This document shows positions 54,160 to 63,255 of a DNA stretch of 64,000 nt, piece after piece (positions within the stretch are counted from its first letter, which is position 1; each line of letters opens with the position of its first letter). The stretch is from Methanimicrococcus blatticola (GTDB lineage: Archaea > Halobacteriota > Methanosarcinia > Methanosarcinales > Methanosarcinaceae). The translations under genes were made by a program, and so were the position numbers. Under the pieces are notes generated by a model. That model did not search any database. It was given only the letters and a program-made list of their open reading frames with translations, and was not told the origin of the DNA. The DNA is taken from the NCBI RefSeq assembly GCF_004363215.1, contig NZ_SNYS01000010.1, forward strand, positions 124,001 through 188,000, given 5' to 3'.

Positions 54160-54175
54160 GCTGCTTGACAGCAGC
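54160..54175 (+). terminator. Short terminator between convergent genes
   Basis: GCTGCT (54160-54165) pairs with AGCAGC (54170-54175) around TGAC and is followed by TGTTTTTTTC. Confidence 0.65.
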
Positions 54176-54182
54176 TGTTTTT

Positions 54183-55622
54183 TCATTTTTTAGCGGTCAG
54201 TTGCGCGCCGATATACTTATCTAACAATTCTATGAATTCTGTCGCTCTTTCGGGAGGGACCGTTCCGCCGGCAGCAATATCATGCCCGCCGCCCGCGCCG
54301 CCAACCATTTCCGTGACATCGCTCATTGCTCGGGACAAATTCAATCCGCGGCGAATCAACTCCTGCGTGCCGCGCGAGGATATTTTAATGCCGTCTTCTG
54401 AGTCGGCCATGCCGATAATCGGTTTTTTGCGGTCAACGCCGTCGAGTGACGTTGCCATACCGGCAATAATCCCGACAATGGTTTCTTTGATTTCTTCGCC
54501 CGAATAGAAATATTGAATATATTCCAGCTGCGTCACACCGTTTTCCTTAACAAAATTCAAACCGTTGACCAGATTTTTCCGGTGTTCCGAAAGCAGTGTT
54601 CGGGCTTCTGCGAGTGCTTCTTCCCGATCTCCCATACAGACGCGAACCCCAATGTCCGCTTTATCATATCGTCCCGTCGCGTTTAAAAGCGTTGAAAATT
54701 CAGATGCGTCTCTCATTTCCGTTCCTTCTTTTTCCGTGAGCAGCGTGTAGCATTCGCGAATCAGCTCTTCAACACGATGTGTCGGGAAGCCGCGGTCCTG
54801 ACAGAATTTCATGAGCGCGGAAATCACTTTTGTCCGTTCTTCTCGGGACAGCTCAATCCACAGCTTTGCGCCGTCACGCTGGTCATAGCCGACGCCTGCG
54901 TTTTGAAGAAAACGAATGCATGCTTCTTCTTCGCCTGTCAATCCCGGCAGATACGGCTCGGAGGAATATTGAAGCATTTTATAAATCGGGCGGGTCTGTT
55001 TCCCGAAAAGAGATAAATCCGGCGCATTCATTAAAACGCCTGCGTCAACGCCTTGTTCCAATATTTCTTTATTCAGCGTGACCAATTTTCCGTATTTGCG
55101 GTTTTGCATATCGCCGATGGCGCCGACAACCGCCAAGCCGGCCAAATCTTTATTGTCGCCGAGCGCGTTTGCCAAAATATAAGATACGCCCGACCCGCTG
55201 ATTTCAAAACCGCCGTTTCCGCCGAACAAATGCGGATTTATGTGATACGGAAATGTTTCGGAATCGGTTGCGATATTTTCCGGGCGACCGCTCGGTTGAT
55301 GATGATCAGCAATGACGACATTCATTTGATTGTCAACAATAAAATCCGGCATCGCGCTTCCGAGGTCGGTAAAAACGATCAGTTCATGCTTTTCTTCTAA
55401 AAGGCGTTCCATAATCCTTTCATCGAGTTTTTTGACATATTCCGCTGTATAGTTAATTCCTGCGCGTTCAAATGCGAGAGACATGATTGCAGCCGATGTA
55501 ATGCCGTCAGCGTCAATATGAGAAACAAGATGAACAGTATTTGCCGTTTTTAAATGCGCCGCGCATAACTCTGCCCGTTCGCTTAATTTTTTAAAAGTGT
55601 CAGTTGACGATTTTTCATTCAT
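54183..55622 (-). CDS. DHH-family phosphoesterase, RecJ-like
   Basis: The 479-aa protein has the DHH domain with motif I HIDADGITSAAI, VFTDLGS, the DHH motif in ADHHQPSG, and a C-terminal DHHA1 domain with GGAGGGHDIAAGGTVP. The domain order is that of archaeal RecJ-like exonucleases (GAN/RecJ family), which degrade single-stranded DNA or RNA. The linker (about 220-350) is family-typical. It is not near a gins gene here. The TTG/ATG start lies at 55622 with a weak ribosome-binding site. Confidence 0.88.
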   Translation of the reverse strand: MNEKSSTDTFKKLSERAELCAAHLKTANTVHLVSHIDADGITSAAIMSLAFERAGINYTAEYVKKLDERIMERLLEEKHELIVFTDLGSAMPDFIVDNQMNVVIADHHQPSGRPENIATDSETFPYHINPHLFGGNGGFEISGSGVSYILANALGDNKDLAGLAVVGAIGDMQNRKYGKLVTLNKEILEQGVDAGVLMNAPDLSLFGKQTRPIYKMLQYSSEPYLPGLTGEEEACIRFLQNAGVGYDQRDGAKLWIELSREERTKVISALMKFCQDRGFPTHRVEELIRECYTLLTEKEGTEMRDASEFSTLLNATGRYDKADIGVRVCMGDREEALAEARTLLSEHRKNLVNGLNFVKENGVTQLEYIQYFYSGEEIKETIVGIIAGMATSLDGVDRKKPIIGMADSEDGIKISSRGTQELIRRGLNLSRAMSDVTEMVGGAGGGHDIAAGGTVPPERATEFIELLDKYIGAQLTAKK

Positions 55623-55735
55623 ATGTCTTTGACATATGATTTTCTGCTTTAAAAAGATGATTAAAAAACGAATTTCGTAAAACAGATAAAGAATCTCATC
55701 TCATGAAAGATGATTTTGTATGAAAAATAAAACCT

Positions 55736-55760
55736 AATCGGCAGCGTTTAACTGCCGATT
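55736..55760 (-). terminator. Intrinsic terminator of hisF
   Basis: AATCGGCAG (55736-55744) pairs with CTGCCGATT (55752-55760). On the minus strand, the stem is followed by AGGTTTTATTTTT. It lies 25 bases past the hisF stop. Confidence 0.85.
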
Positions 55761-55784
55761 TGAATCAAAGTAAAAAGAGTGAAT

Positions 55785-56603
55785 TTAAGATTTAACCGGA
55801 ATTCCTCTCTTGCGGAATTCTTCTTTGACGTCGCCGACGGTATAAACATCAAAGTGGAAAACGCTGGCTGCCAACACAGCGTCAGCATCGCCTTCAAGGA
55901 CACCCTCGACCATGTGCTCAATTGTTCCGACGCCGCCTGATGCGATGACGGGGATTGAAACGGCTTCGGCAACAGCGCGTGTGATCGGGAGGTCATATCC
56001 GTCTTTTGTTCCGTCGCGGTCTTTGCTGGTCAAAAGGATTTCGTATGCGCCGAGCGCTTCGATTTGTTTTGCCCATTCAACGGTGTCCATTCCGGTGCCT
56101 TCGTTGCCGCCCATAATGACGACTTCGTACCAGAATTTTTGTCCGTTTTCTTCAAAAATATTCACGCCTTCGACACTGATGTCCGGATTTCTTTTACAGT
56201 CAACAGCGATAACAATTCTGTCGGCGCCGAATTCTTCAATTGCTTTTGAAATAAATTCTGGATTTTTGACACCGGCTGTGTTGATTGACACTTTTGTCGC
56301 GCCTGCGTCTAAATTCTTTTGAGCGATTTCAAGGGTTGAAATGCCGCCGCCGATTGTGAACGGAATCGTGATGGCCGCTGCCGCTCTTTTGATCACATCT
56401 AAAATCGTTTCTCTGCCTTGAACAGAGGCTGTAATATCTAAAAAGACAATTTCGTCCGCGCCTTGCGCTTCGTATTTCTTTGCAAATTCGACCGGATCTC
56501 CGGCATCGACAAGTTCTTCAAACTCAATGCCTTTGACAACTCTGCCGCCTTTCTCATCCAGAAGAAGATCAAGACAGGGGATAATTCGCTTTTCTCTTGA
56601 CAT
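55785..56603 (-). CDS. hisF: Imidazole glycerol phosphate synthase subunit HisF
   Basis: HisF is the (beta/alpha)8 cyclase that joins ammonia from HisH to PRFAR. The 272-aa protein has IPCLDLLLDEKGGRVVKGI at the start with the catalytic Asp, TIGGGIST, KVSINTAGV, the catalytic LTSKDRDGTKDGYD and IASGGVGTIEHM. Length and motifs are normal. It is at the end of the local his set and is separated from hisB by about 290 AT-rich bases, so it likely has its own promoter. Confidence 0.96.
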   Translation of the reverse strand: MSREKRIIPCLDLLLDEKGGRVVKGIEFEELVDAGDPVEFAKKYEAQGADEIVFLDITASVQGRETILDVIKRAAAAITIPFTIGGGISTLEIAQKNLDAGATKVSINTAGVKNPEFISKAIEEFGADRIVIAVDCKRNPDISVEGVNIFEENGQKFWYEVVIMGGNEGTGMDTVEWAKQIEALGAYEILLTSKDRDGTKDGYDLPITRAVAEAVSIPVIASGGVGTIEHMVEGVLEGDADAVLAASVFHFDVYTVGDVKEEFRKRGIPVKS

Positions 56604-56891
56604 AATTTAAACTGATTTGAAGTAGAATATAAATCTTTTTGATGAAAAATATCACGCTAAATCATGATATAACTCCCAATCATAATAATTTAGATTCCTC
56701 ATTACGATTTTAAAAAACAAGGTGTGTTCGAAGTCATGATAATTAAAAATGAATAATTCTGATGAATTATTATGATTATGGCTCATTTTTTGTAAAATGA
56801 ACAAACAAAATTAAAAAGAAAATGAAAAACAACATAAAATACAAAATAAAAAAAGAAATCCGTTCCATCAAAACGATAAAATTAAAAGAAA

Positions 56892-57476
56892 TTAAAGCAC
56901 GCCTTTTGTGCTCTTAATTTCCTGTCCTTCAATAACGGCTGCTCTTTTCATGGCGTACGCGAACGCCTTAAACAACGCTTCTGTTTTGTGGTGGTCGTTG
57001 TCGCCTTCCGCTTTCATGTTCATATTGATGCCGGCGGCGGAGACAAACGATTCAAAGAAGTGTTTCGTCATCTGGGTGCTGTATGTGCCGATGACGGGGG
57101 AATAAAAGTCCGCGTTCATCACCAAAAAGCTGCGGCCGCTGATATCAACGGCAACTTCCGCGAGTGCTTCGTCCATCGGAATGCGCGCTTCACCAAATCG
57201 GGCGATGCCGCGTTTGTCACCGAGCGCGTCTGCCATCGCTTGTCCGAGAACAATTCCGGTGTCTTCCACAACGTGGTGGCCGTCTACATGCAGGTCGCCG
57301 ACAGCTTTAACAGTCAAATCAAAGCCGGAGTGGCGCGAAAACGCGTCAAGCATGTGGTCAAAAAAGCCGATGCCCGTGTCGATTGCGGACTTGCCGCTGC
57401 CGTCTAAATTGATTTCAATCGTAATATCCGTTTCTTTGGTTTTTCTGGAAACAGAAGCTTTTCTGGATTGTGACAT
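56892..57476 (-). CDS. hisB: Imidazoleglycerol-phosphate dehydratase HisB
   Basis: The 194-aa protein is a monofunctional His[41 protein letters not shown] and [16 protein letters not shown] carry the His residues that bind manganese. The reaction is the sixth step of histidine synthesis. It lies 86 bases after hisA on the same strand. A short C-terminal basic/Thr extension ([11 protein letters not shown]) is normal. Confidence 0.96.
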   Translation of the reverse strand: MSQSRKASVSRKTKETDITIEINLDGSGKSAIDTGIGFFDHMLDAFSRHSGFDLTVKAVGDLHVDGHHVVEDTGIVLGQAMADALGDKRGIARFGEARIPMDEALAEVAVDISGRSFLVMNADFYSPVIGTYSTQMTKHFFESFVSAAGINMNMKAEGDNDHHKTEALFKAFAYAMKRAAVIEGQEIKSTKGVL

Positions 57477-57562
57477 CGTTCTTCTTCCTGATTATTTTAA
57501 ACTTATAATTCGTATACAATGTACAAATTGCCGTTTCTATTATTTATTATTTTATTTTTCAT

Positions 57563-58297
57563 TTATTTTTTCAAAACCGCAATTGCTTCTTCCAATGTGA
57601 ATTTATCCGTATAAAGCGCGCTGCCGACAACCGCGCCGTATGCGCCGGCATCCCGCAATTTCAGCAAATCATCCGTTGCCGTCACGCCGCCTGACGCAAT
57701 CACCGGAATATTCACGGAATCAATCAAATCTTTGGTCGGTTTGATATCGACTCCTTTGAGCAATCCTTCCGTGTCGATATTTGTAAACAGGATGTAGCCC
57801 GCGCCCAAATCTTCAAACTGCTTGGCGACATCGGTCGGACCTTTGTCGGAGAGTTTCGTCCAGCCCTCAAGTGCGATTTTTCCGTTTTTAGCGTCCAACC
57901 CGACAATCACGGCTTGTTTTCCGAAACTTTCAGATAAATCTTTTACAATTTGCGGATTTTTCATCGCGGCTGTCGTCAAAATGACGCGGTCGGCACCGGC
58001 GGAAAGCAGCGTTTCGGCATCTTCATAGGATCGAATGCCGCCGCCGATTTGAATCTCAATGCCGAGCGGTTTTGCGCGTTCAATGATGTTTTCAATGATT
58101 GCGCCGTTTTTGCGTTTACCTTCAAAAGCGCCGTCCAAATCAATTAAGTGAAGCGTTTTCGCGCCGCGGGCAACCCAGTTAAGTGCTGTTGCGGCAGGGT
58201 CGTCCAAAGAAACCATTTCGCTGCCGGGAATTCCCTGAACAAGCTGAACGCATTTGCCGCCTTTCATATCAACAGCCGGAATAATCTGAAATGACAT
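57563..58297 (-). CDS. hisA: 1-(5-phosphoribosyl)-5-[(5-phosphoribosylamino)methylideneamino] imidazole-4-carboxamide isomerase HisA
   Basis: The 244-aa barrel has IIPAVDMKGGKCVQLVQG with the catalytic Asp, QIGGGIRS and IVGLDAKNGKIALEGW, and VIASGGVTATDDL in the second phosphate site. HisA isomerises ProFAR to PRFAR, the HisF substrate. The gene lies 35 bases after hisG on the same strand, so hisG-hisA and probably hisB are cotranscribed. Confidence 0.96.
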   Translation of the reverse strand: MSFQIIPAVDMKGGKCVQLVQGIPGSEMVSLDDPAATALNWVARGAKTLHLIDLDGAFEGKRKNGAIIENIIERAKPLGIEIQIGGGIRSYEDAETLLSAGADRVILTTAAMKNPQIVKDLSESFGKQAVIVGLDAKNGKIALEGWTKLSDKGPTDVAKQFEDLGAGYILFTNIDTEGLLKGVDIKPTKDLIDSVNIPVIASGGVTATDDLLKLRDAGAYGAVVGSALYTDKFTLEEAIAVLKK

Positions 58298-58332
58298 ATT
58301 TACACTCTTTCATTCACAAAATCATTTTCCGC

Positions 58333-59196
58333 TCACGGAATCAATCGTTCAACCGGCAAAACCAAAATGTCTCTTGCACCGAGAATTTTCAACTTTCGGA
58401 CAATTGCAAAAATCGTATCGGCATCAACAACTGCATGAACGGCAAACATCGGCTCAGCACCCTGAACTTCCATGACCGTCGGTCCGTTCATTCCGGGAAT
58501 GACTTTTTCGACATCTTTTAACGAAGCGGCCGGGACATTCATCATAATGTATCTTTTGGTTTTGGCCAAAAGAACGCTTTCCAATGCCATTTCAACATCT
58601 TTGATTTTTTCCTGGGCGGCCAAACTTTTTTTGTTGGCGATTAAGAAAACCTTCGAATCAAAAACAACATCAATCGCTTTGAGTTTGTTAATCATCATAG
58701 TTGTTCCGGAACTCGTGATATCAACAATCGCTTCGGCAACACCGATGTGCGGTGTCATTTCGCAGGCGCCGCTGACTTGAATCACTTCAACATCTTTGAT
58801 TTTATTGAATTCGAAATACTGTTTTGTAATTTCCGGAAATTCTGTTGCGACGCGTTTTCCGCTGAGCTCTTCCGGTTTTTGGATCTCGGAAGTTTCGGGA
58901 ATCGCCAAAATCAAACGTGAACTACCGTATTTGAGGTCAATGAGGCATTCGACATCCGCTTTTCTTTCCGTTACCAAATCCAGGCCGGTAATTCCTATGT
59001 CTGCCGTTCCTTCTTCCACATAAAGCGGGATGTCGGCGGCACGCGCAAAAATAAACGTAATTTCCGGATCGGTTGTTTTGGAGATGAGTTGGCGGCTTTC
59101 GTGTCCGCCGCCGTAAACGGGCAAACCGGCATCCTTAAACAATGCCAATGTCGGCTCGTGGAGACGGCCTTTATTCGGAATTGCAATTCGAATCAT
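58333..59196 (-). CDS. hisG: ATP phosphoribosyltransferase HisG
   Basis: HisG carries out the first and regulated step of histidine synthesis. The 287-aa product is the long form, with the catalytic barrel-like domain (IAIPNKGRLHEPTLAL, GITGLDLVTERK, SGACEMTPHIGVAEAIVDI) and a C-terminal ACT-like regulatory domain (about 215-287), so histidine feedback is expected. AGGAAAAT precedes the ATG. It is first in the local his operon and is divergent from the MAT gene. Confidence 0.95.
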   Translation of the reverse strand: MIRIAIPNKGRLHEPTLALFKDAGLPVYGGGHESRQLISKTTDPEITFIFARAADIPLYVEEGTADIGITGLDLVTERKADVECLIDLKYGSSRLILAIPETSEIQKPEELSGKRVATEFPEITKQYFEFNKIKDVEVIQVSGACEMTPHIGVAEAIVDITSSGTTMMINKLKAIDVVFDSKVFLIANKKSLAAQEKIKDVEMALESVLLAKTKRYIMMNVPAASLKDVEKVIPGMNGPTVMEVQGAEPMFAVHAVVDADTIFAIVRKLKILGARDILVLPVERLIP

Positions 59197-59764
59197 TTTA
59201 TTTTCCTTATTATTTGATTAAATTTTATTCATTTTTAAGTTAATTTTTAAGTTAATATAGCCGTATTGAACACATTGTGTTTATAAAAACTTTGTTTACA
59301 ATCATCTGTCCGATAATTTTCGATTTTATTGGGTTGAATTGATTTGTTTGAGTTGATTTGTTTAAGGTAATTGTTTGAATTGATTTGTTTAATTTGTTTA
59401 AATTGTTTAAATTGATTTTTTAATTGTTTTTTGAATCGTTTTTTAGATTTTATTTTGAGTTTGATTTTTGTTTCTTTTGAATTTTTGTCAAATTCGTTTG
59501 TTTTCATTTCAAATAATTTTGTTTAAAAACGGCTGATTATTACCGAATCTCATGAGCTTCTATTACTGTCAGTTATATCGCGGTGTAACAATTATATACT
59601 ACTTTCACGTAAGTTTCATTCCTTATTTTACAATCTATCCTATCTAAAAACGTCTGATTTTTGGGAAAATAGAAGCAAAAGCAGACTTTATCTAAAAACG
59701 ATTGAGGCTTAAATTAATTAAAAAACGGTTTAGGCTTACAACAATAAAAAAGGAAACAGTTTAC
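59197..59764. promoter_or_regulatory. Divergent hisG/MAT spacer with repeated leader words
   Basis: The left part (59330-59450) is a simple T/A/G-rich repeat with the word TTGATTTGTTT; a frame crossing it encodes Lys/Gln low complexity only. TTATATAC at 59592-59599 is a good TATA box for the MAT gene. TAAAAACG occurs at 59524, 59645 and 59693, and TAAAAAACG at 59719. Two 12-base perfect repeats TATCTAAAAACG (59641-59652 and 59689-59700) bracket a hairpin with stem GTCTG/CAGAC (59652-59656 with 59682-59686). Confidence 0.5.
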
Positions 59765-60973
59765 ATGAGTCAAAGAAATATTTGCGTTGAACAATATCTG
59801 GAAACGCCTATTGAAAAGCAGCAGATCGAGCTGGTCGAGCGTAAAGGCATCGGTCATCCGGACAGTATCGCCGACGGACTTGCCGAGGCTGTCAGCCGCG
59901 CTTTCTGCAAAGAATACATTGACAAATGCGGTGTTATTCTTCACCACAACACCGATGAAACACAAATCGCAGCCGGTCATTCTATCCCGAAATTCGGCGG
60001 CGGTCAGGTTGTTCATCCGATTTATATTTTACTCGTCGGCCGCGCCACAAAATCATTCGGCGATGTCGATATCGCAACCGATACACTCGGTTTAAAAACC
60101 GCCCGCAATTATCTGAAGAACACAATTCCGAATCTGGACCTGGATTCCGATGTCATTTTGGATTGTAAATTCGGCCGCGGCTCTTCCGATCTCTCCGATG
60201 TTTTCGGCCGCGAAGGATATGTTCCGATGGCAAACGATACATCTTTTGGTGTCGGTCACGCGCCGTTTTCAGAACTCGAAACCATTGTTTACAATACTGA
60301 GCGTTCTTTGATTGAAGATCTGAAAAAGAAGAAAGGACTCAAAGCCATCGGCGAAGACATTAAAGTGATGGGTCTTCGCAGCGGTGAGGATATCTCGCTT
60401 ACAATTTGCTGCGGTATGGTTGACAAATACGTCGATGACATCGGTGCTTATCTCAGCTATAAAGAACAATTGGAAGACTATGTCAAAGATTTGGTGACAA
60501 AGCACACCACACGAAACGTTAATGTTTTTATCAACACGGCCGACCAAATTGAAAAAGAATCCGTTTTCTTAACCGTCACCGGCACATCTGCTGAAATGGG
60601 CGACGACGGATCTGTCGGCCGCGGCAACCGCTGCAACGGCTTGATTACGCCGAACCGTCCGATGAGCATGGAAGCGACAAGCGGCAAAAACCCGATCAAT
60701 CACATCGGAAAAATCTATAACTTGATGTCAACGCAAATCGCAAGACAAATCGCAACCGAACTTGACGGCATTGATGATGTTTACGTTAAACTGTTGTCTC
60801 AAATCGGTCATCCGATTGACAAACCGCTCGTCGCAAGCGTTCAAATCAGCGTCAAAGACGGCGTTAAATTCGATTCCATGAGAAAAGAAGCGGAAGGCAT
60901 CACAGACGAATGGCTTTCCAACACAAAGAAAATTACCGAAATGGTTTCAAAAGGCGAATTAGATACTTTCTAA
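59765..60973 (+). CDS. mat: Archaeal-type S-adenosylmethionine synthetase (MAT)
   Basis: MAT makes SAM from methionine and ATP. The 402-aa protein is of the archaeal class, distinct from bacterial MetK. It has [18 protein letters not shown] near the start, [36 protein letters not shown] and [18 protein letters not shown], which together form the substrate and phosphate sites. AGGAAACAGTTTAC precedes the ATG at 59765; the frame is open further upstream, but that part is the structured leader. With mtnA (51.6 kb) it covers SAM use and salvage. Confidence 0.96.
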   Translation: MSQRNICVEQYLETPIEKQQIELVERKGIGHPDSIADGLAEAVSRAFCKEYIDKCGVILHHNTDETQIAAGHSIPKFGGGQVVHPIYILLVGRATKSFGDVDIATDTLGLKTARNYLKNTIPNLDLDSDVILDCKFGRGSSDLSDVFGREGYVPMANDTSFGVGHAPFSELETIVYNTERSLIEDLKKKKGLKAIGEDIKVMGLRSGEDISLTICCGMVDKYVDDIGAYLSYKEQLEDYVKDLVTKHTTRNVNVFINTADQIEKESVFLTVTGTSAEMGDDGSVGRGNRCNGLITPNRPMSMEATSGKNPINHIGKIYNLMSTQIARQIATELDGIDDVYVKLLSQIGHPIDKPLVASVQISVKDGVKFDSMRKEAEGITDEWLSNTKKITEMVSKGELDTF

Positions 60974-61118
60974 ACGTCTTTCTTTTCTTTTTCTTTTTCT
61001 TTTTTGTTTTCTTTTTTCATTTTTATTTGAATTCGTATAATTTATTGTCAAATAATTTAATTTCCTATAAATACTTCCGATTCAATTAGTTTTATTGAAA
61101 TTCCGAAGGTGATTTACA

Positions 61119-61544
61119 ATGGTTACAGAAACATCCGAATCGTATCCGCTTCTATCCGATTCCGCCATGATTGATGAAATCAGCCGTACATTTCTCGAGA
61201 CCGGTCAATCAAATACGGCGGTCTATCACTTGACGGAATTTATTGACTCTGTCTCCTCCCTGACATTACGTCATCCTCTTAAACTGAATCTCAAATTTGA
61301 AAACGGGTTATATCTCGTTGAAAATTCTACTTTCAACATTTTTTCTTTTTCAGATAATTTGAAAACAGCAATTCAAGATATTGAACGGCACTTGTTCTTC
61401 TTGTGGGAAGAATATGTTTTAGATGATGAAAGAAATCTGGCGCCTGAAAGCATTCAGCTTAAGAATATTTTAAAAGAATATTTGGAGGAGATTGAATGCT
61501 CTCAAAAACATATAAAACAAGGGAAATCGAATCGGCTCTCTTAA
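61119..61544 (+). CDS. Putative antitoxin partner of a HicA-like protein
   Basis: The 141-aa protein is soluble, with a short beta-rich part (LKLNLKFENGLYLVENSTFNI) followed by helices (SDNLKTAIQDIERHLFFLW). The strand pattern recalls the partial RNase H-like fold of HicB antitoxins. The C-terminal 16 residues overlap the next gene by 49 bases in another frame, indicating coupled translation. GAAGGTGATTT precedes the ATG. The pairing and order (antitoxin first) are typical of some archaeal toxin-antitoxin pairs; identity rests mainly on context. Confidence 0.6.
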   Translation: MVTETSESYPLLSDSAMIDEISRTFLETGQSNTAVYHLTEFIDSVSSLTLRHPLKLNLKFENGLYLVENSTFNIFSFSDNLKTAIQDIERHLFFLWEEYVLDDERNLAPESIQLKNILKEYLEEIECSQKHIKQGKSNRLS

Positions 61545-61780
61545 AAAAAGGATTTAAAGCTTACAAAAAAACGCATCATAAATACTATATTTGGCAAAAC
61601 AAAGACCGGAAATCAATTGCTCAAACTTTTATCAGCCACGGAATTACGGAATATTCCGGTCCGGTTTTATTTTCTATGATTAAACAGCTGCAGCTGGAAA
61701 ATGATCAATTCGACGGTTTAATTAAATGTCATTTTACAAAAGAACAGCTTGAAGAATTCTATATTCAAAAAATTTCATAA
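61496..61780 (+). CDS. HicA-like toxin
   Basis: The 94-aa basic protein has the compact double-stranded-RNA-binding-like layout of HicA toxins: an N-terminal helix (IESALLKKGFKAYKK), the conserved His in THHKYYIW, then a Ser/His turn (FISHGITEYS). A C-terminal Lys/Asp-rich helix FTKEQLEEFYIQ follows, as seen in the archaeal branch. HicA cleaves mRNA unless held by HicB. The start overlaps the preceding gene by 49 bases and has GGAGGAGATTGA in front. Confidence 0.65.
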   Translation: MLSKTYKTREIESALLKKGFKAYKKTHHKYYIWQNKDRKSIAQTFISHGITEYSGPVLFSMIKQLQLENDQFDGLIKCHFTKEQLEEFYIQKIS

Positions 61781-61790
61781 AATGATTCTT

Positions 61791-63188
61791 TTAAATCATT
61801 TCATTAACATATTTTTTGCCGATTTCCAAATATTTTAAAGCGTCTTCTTCGCTTTTTGCTTCGGCCGTTACCCGAATTATCGGCTCGGTTCCCGACGGGC
61901 GAATTAAAAGCCAGCCGTTGGCAAACCATAATTTCAAACCGTCAATCCGCTCAGCTTCTGAATAATCCAATTTATTCCGGTCAGCAATGATTTTGTCCGT
62001 TATTTCCGCCATCGCTTTCTTTAAATTTTTATCAGGGATACGGATTTTGATTTTTTCATTAAAATAAGTCGGAACGGCATCCTTAATTTCAGATGCTTTC
62101 ATGCCGGTATGCGCCAGCATTTCCAAGACAAGCGCCGCCGCCATTGCACCGTCACGGCAAACCTGATGGCGCGGGTAAATAATGCCGCCGTTGCCCTCGC
62201 CGCCGTAAACGGCGCCGACATCCACCATTTTCCGGCCGACATCAATGGATCCGACAGGCGTGTAATAAATATCAACTTCTTCGTCTTTTGCAATATCCGT
62301 AAAACGCTGAGACGTGCTGACGGTTGTGACAACCGGTCCTTTTTCTTTATGAAGGATATATTTTTCAACCGCCGCGAGCATGATTTCATCATCAATGAAA
62401 TCCCCGTTTTCGTCAATGAAAACCGCACGGTCAGCATCGCCGTCCTGTGCGATTCCGAGATCAAAGTCTGATTCGCGCATCACGGTTGCAGCTTCTTGCA
62501 ACGCATCCGGCAGCGGTTCCGGATTGCGCCACGGGAAAGTGCCGTCCGGCTGCGCACCGAGTGCCAGCACGCGGCAGCCCAAGCGGCTCATCAGCAGAGG
62601 CATTGTCAGTGAGCCTGCGCCGTTTCCGGTGTCGGTAACAACTTTAAAGCCTTTCTTTTCAATGGCTTTTCTGTCAATGATTGCTAAAATGCCGGTTAAA
62701 TATTCTTCATTGCAATTGTTTTCAACGTAAATTTCGCCGGTTTTTGACCACTCGGCAGCGATAAATTTTTTAGAATTGTAAATTTCTTCAACGACTTTTT
62801 CAGATTCTCTTGAAAATTCGGTTCCGTCACAAGCGATTAATTTCAAGCCGTTATATTCGCGCGGATTGTGGGAGGCCGTAATGACAATTCCTGCGTCGGC
62901 TTCCGGACGGTTTTTAACATAATATTGAAGAGACGGCGTCGGGACTGTGCCGACATCAATGACTGTGACGCCGCTTGCCATTAAGCCTGCCGCGGCGGCG
63001 GATTTTAACATTATTCCTGAAATACGCGTGTCCGTTCCGAGAATCACAACCGGTGCCGTTCGCCGGTCCGTTTCATTTTTCTGACTCCATAAAAAAGCAG
63101 CTAAACTGCGCGCCAAATTGAGCGCGGTTTCAGGGGTTAAATCCTCATTTACAATTCCGCGGACACCGTTTGTTCCGAAAAGTGCCAT
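61791..63188 (-). CDS. glmM: Phosphoglucosamine/phosphomannomutase GlmM family
   Basis: The 465-aa protein has four domains: FGTNGVRGIVNEDLTPE at the N-terminus, the active-site serine loop TASHNPREYNG near residue 103, metal-binding DGDADRAVF near 255, the sugar-binding GGEGNGGIIYP, and the phosphate-binding RPSGTEPIIRVTAEA at the end. It interconverts hexosamine or hexose 6- and 1-phosphates for cell-surface glycan synthesis. Length is normal. It is convergent with the HicA-like gene and follows the PAC2 gene on the same strand. Confidence 0.94.
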   Translation of the reverse strand: MALFGTNGVRGIVNEDLTPETALNLARSLAAFLWSQKNETDRRTAPVVILGTDTRISGIMLKSAAAAGLMASGVTVIDVGTVPTPSLQYYVKNRPEADAGIVITASHNPREYNGLKLIACDGTEFSRESEKVVEEIYNSKKFIAAEWSKTGEIYVENNCNEEYLTGILAIIDRKAIEKKGFKVVTDTGNGAGSLTMPLLMSRLGCRVLALGAQPDGTFPWRNPEPLPDALQEAATVMRESDFDLGIAQDGDADRAVFIDENGDFIDDEIMLAAVEKYILHKEKGPVVTTVSTSQRFTDIAKDEEVDIYYTPVGSIDVGRKMVDVGAVYGGEGNGGIIYPRHQVCRDGAMAAALVLEMLAHTGMKASEIKDAVPTYFNEKIKIRIPDKNLKKAMAEITDKIIADRNKLDYSEAERIDGLKLWFANGWLLIRPSGTEPIIRVTAEAKSEEDALKYLEIGKKYVNEMI

Positions 63189-63255
63189 TTCTCTTTCCGC
63201 CTTTATTTTTTAAAATAAACAAAAAAGTAAAAATAAAATTAATAAAAATTCAGAC

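Noticed and set aside
59247-59507. Lys/Gln-rich minus-strand frame
   Set aside because: It is a translation of simple TTGATTTGTTT-like repeats and has no ribosome-binding site.
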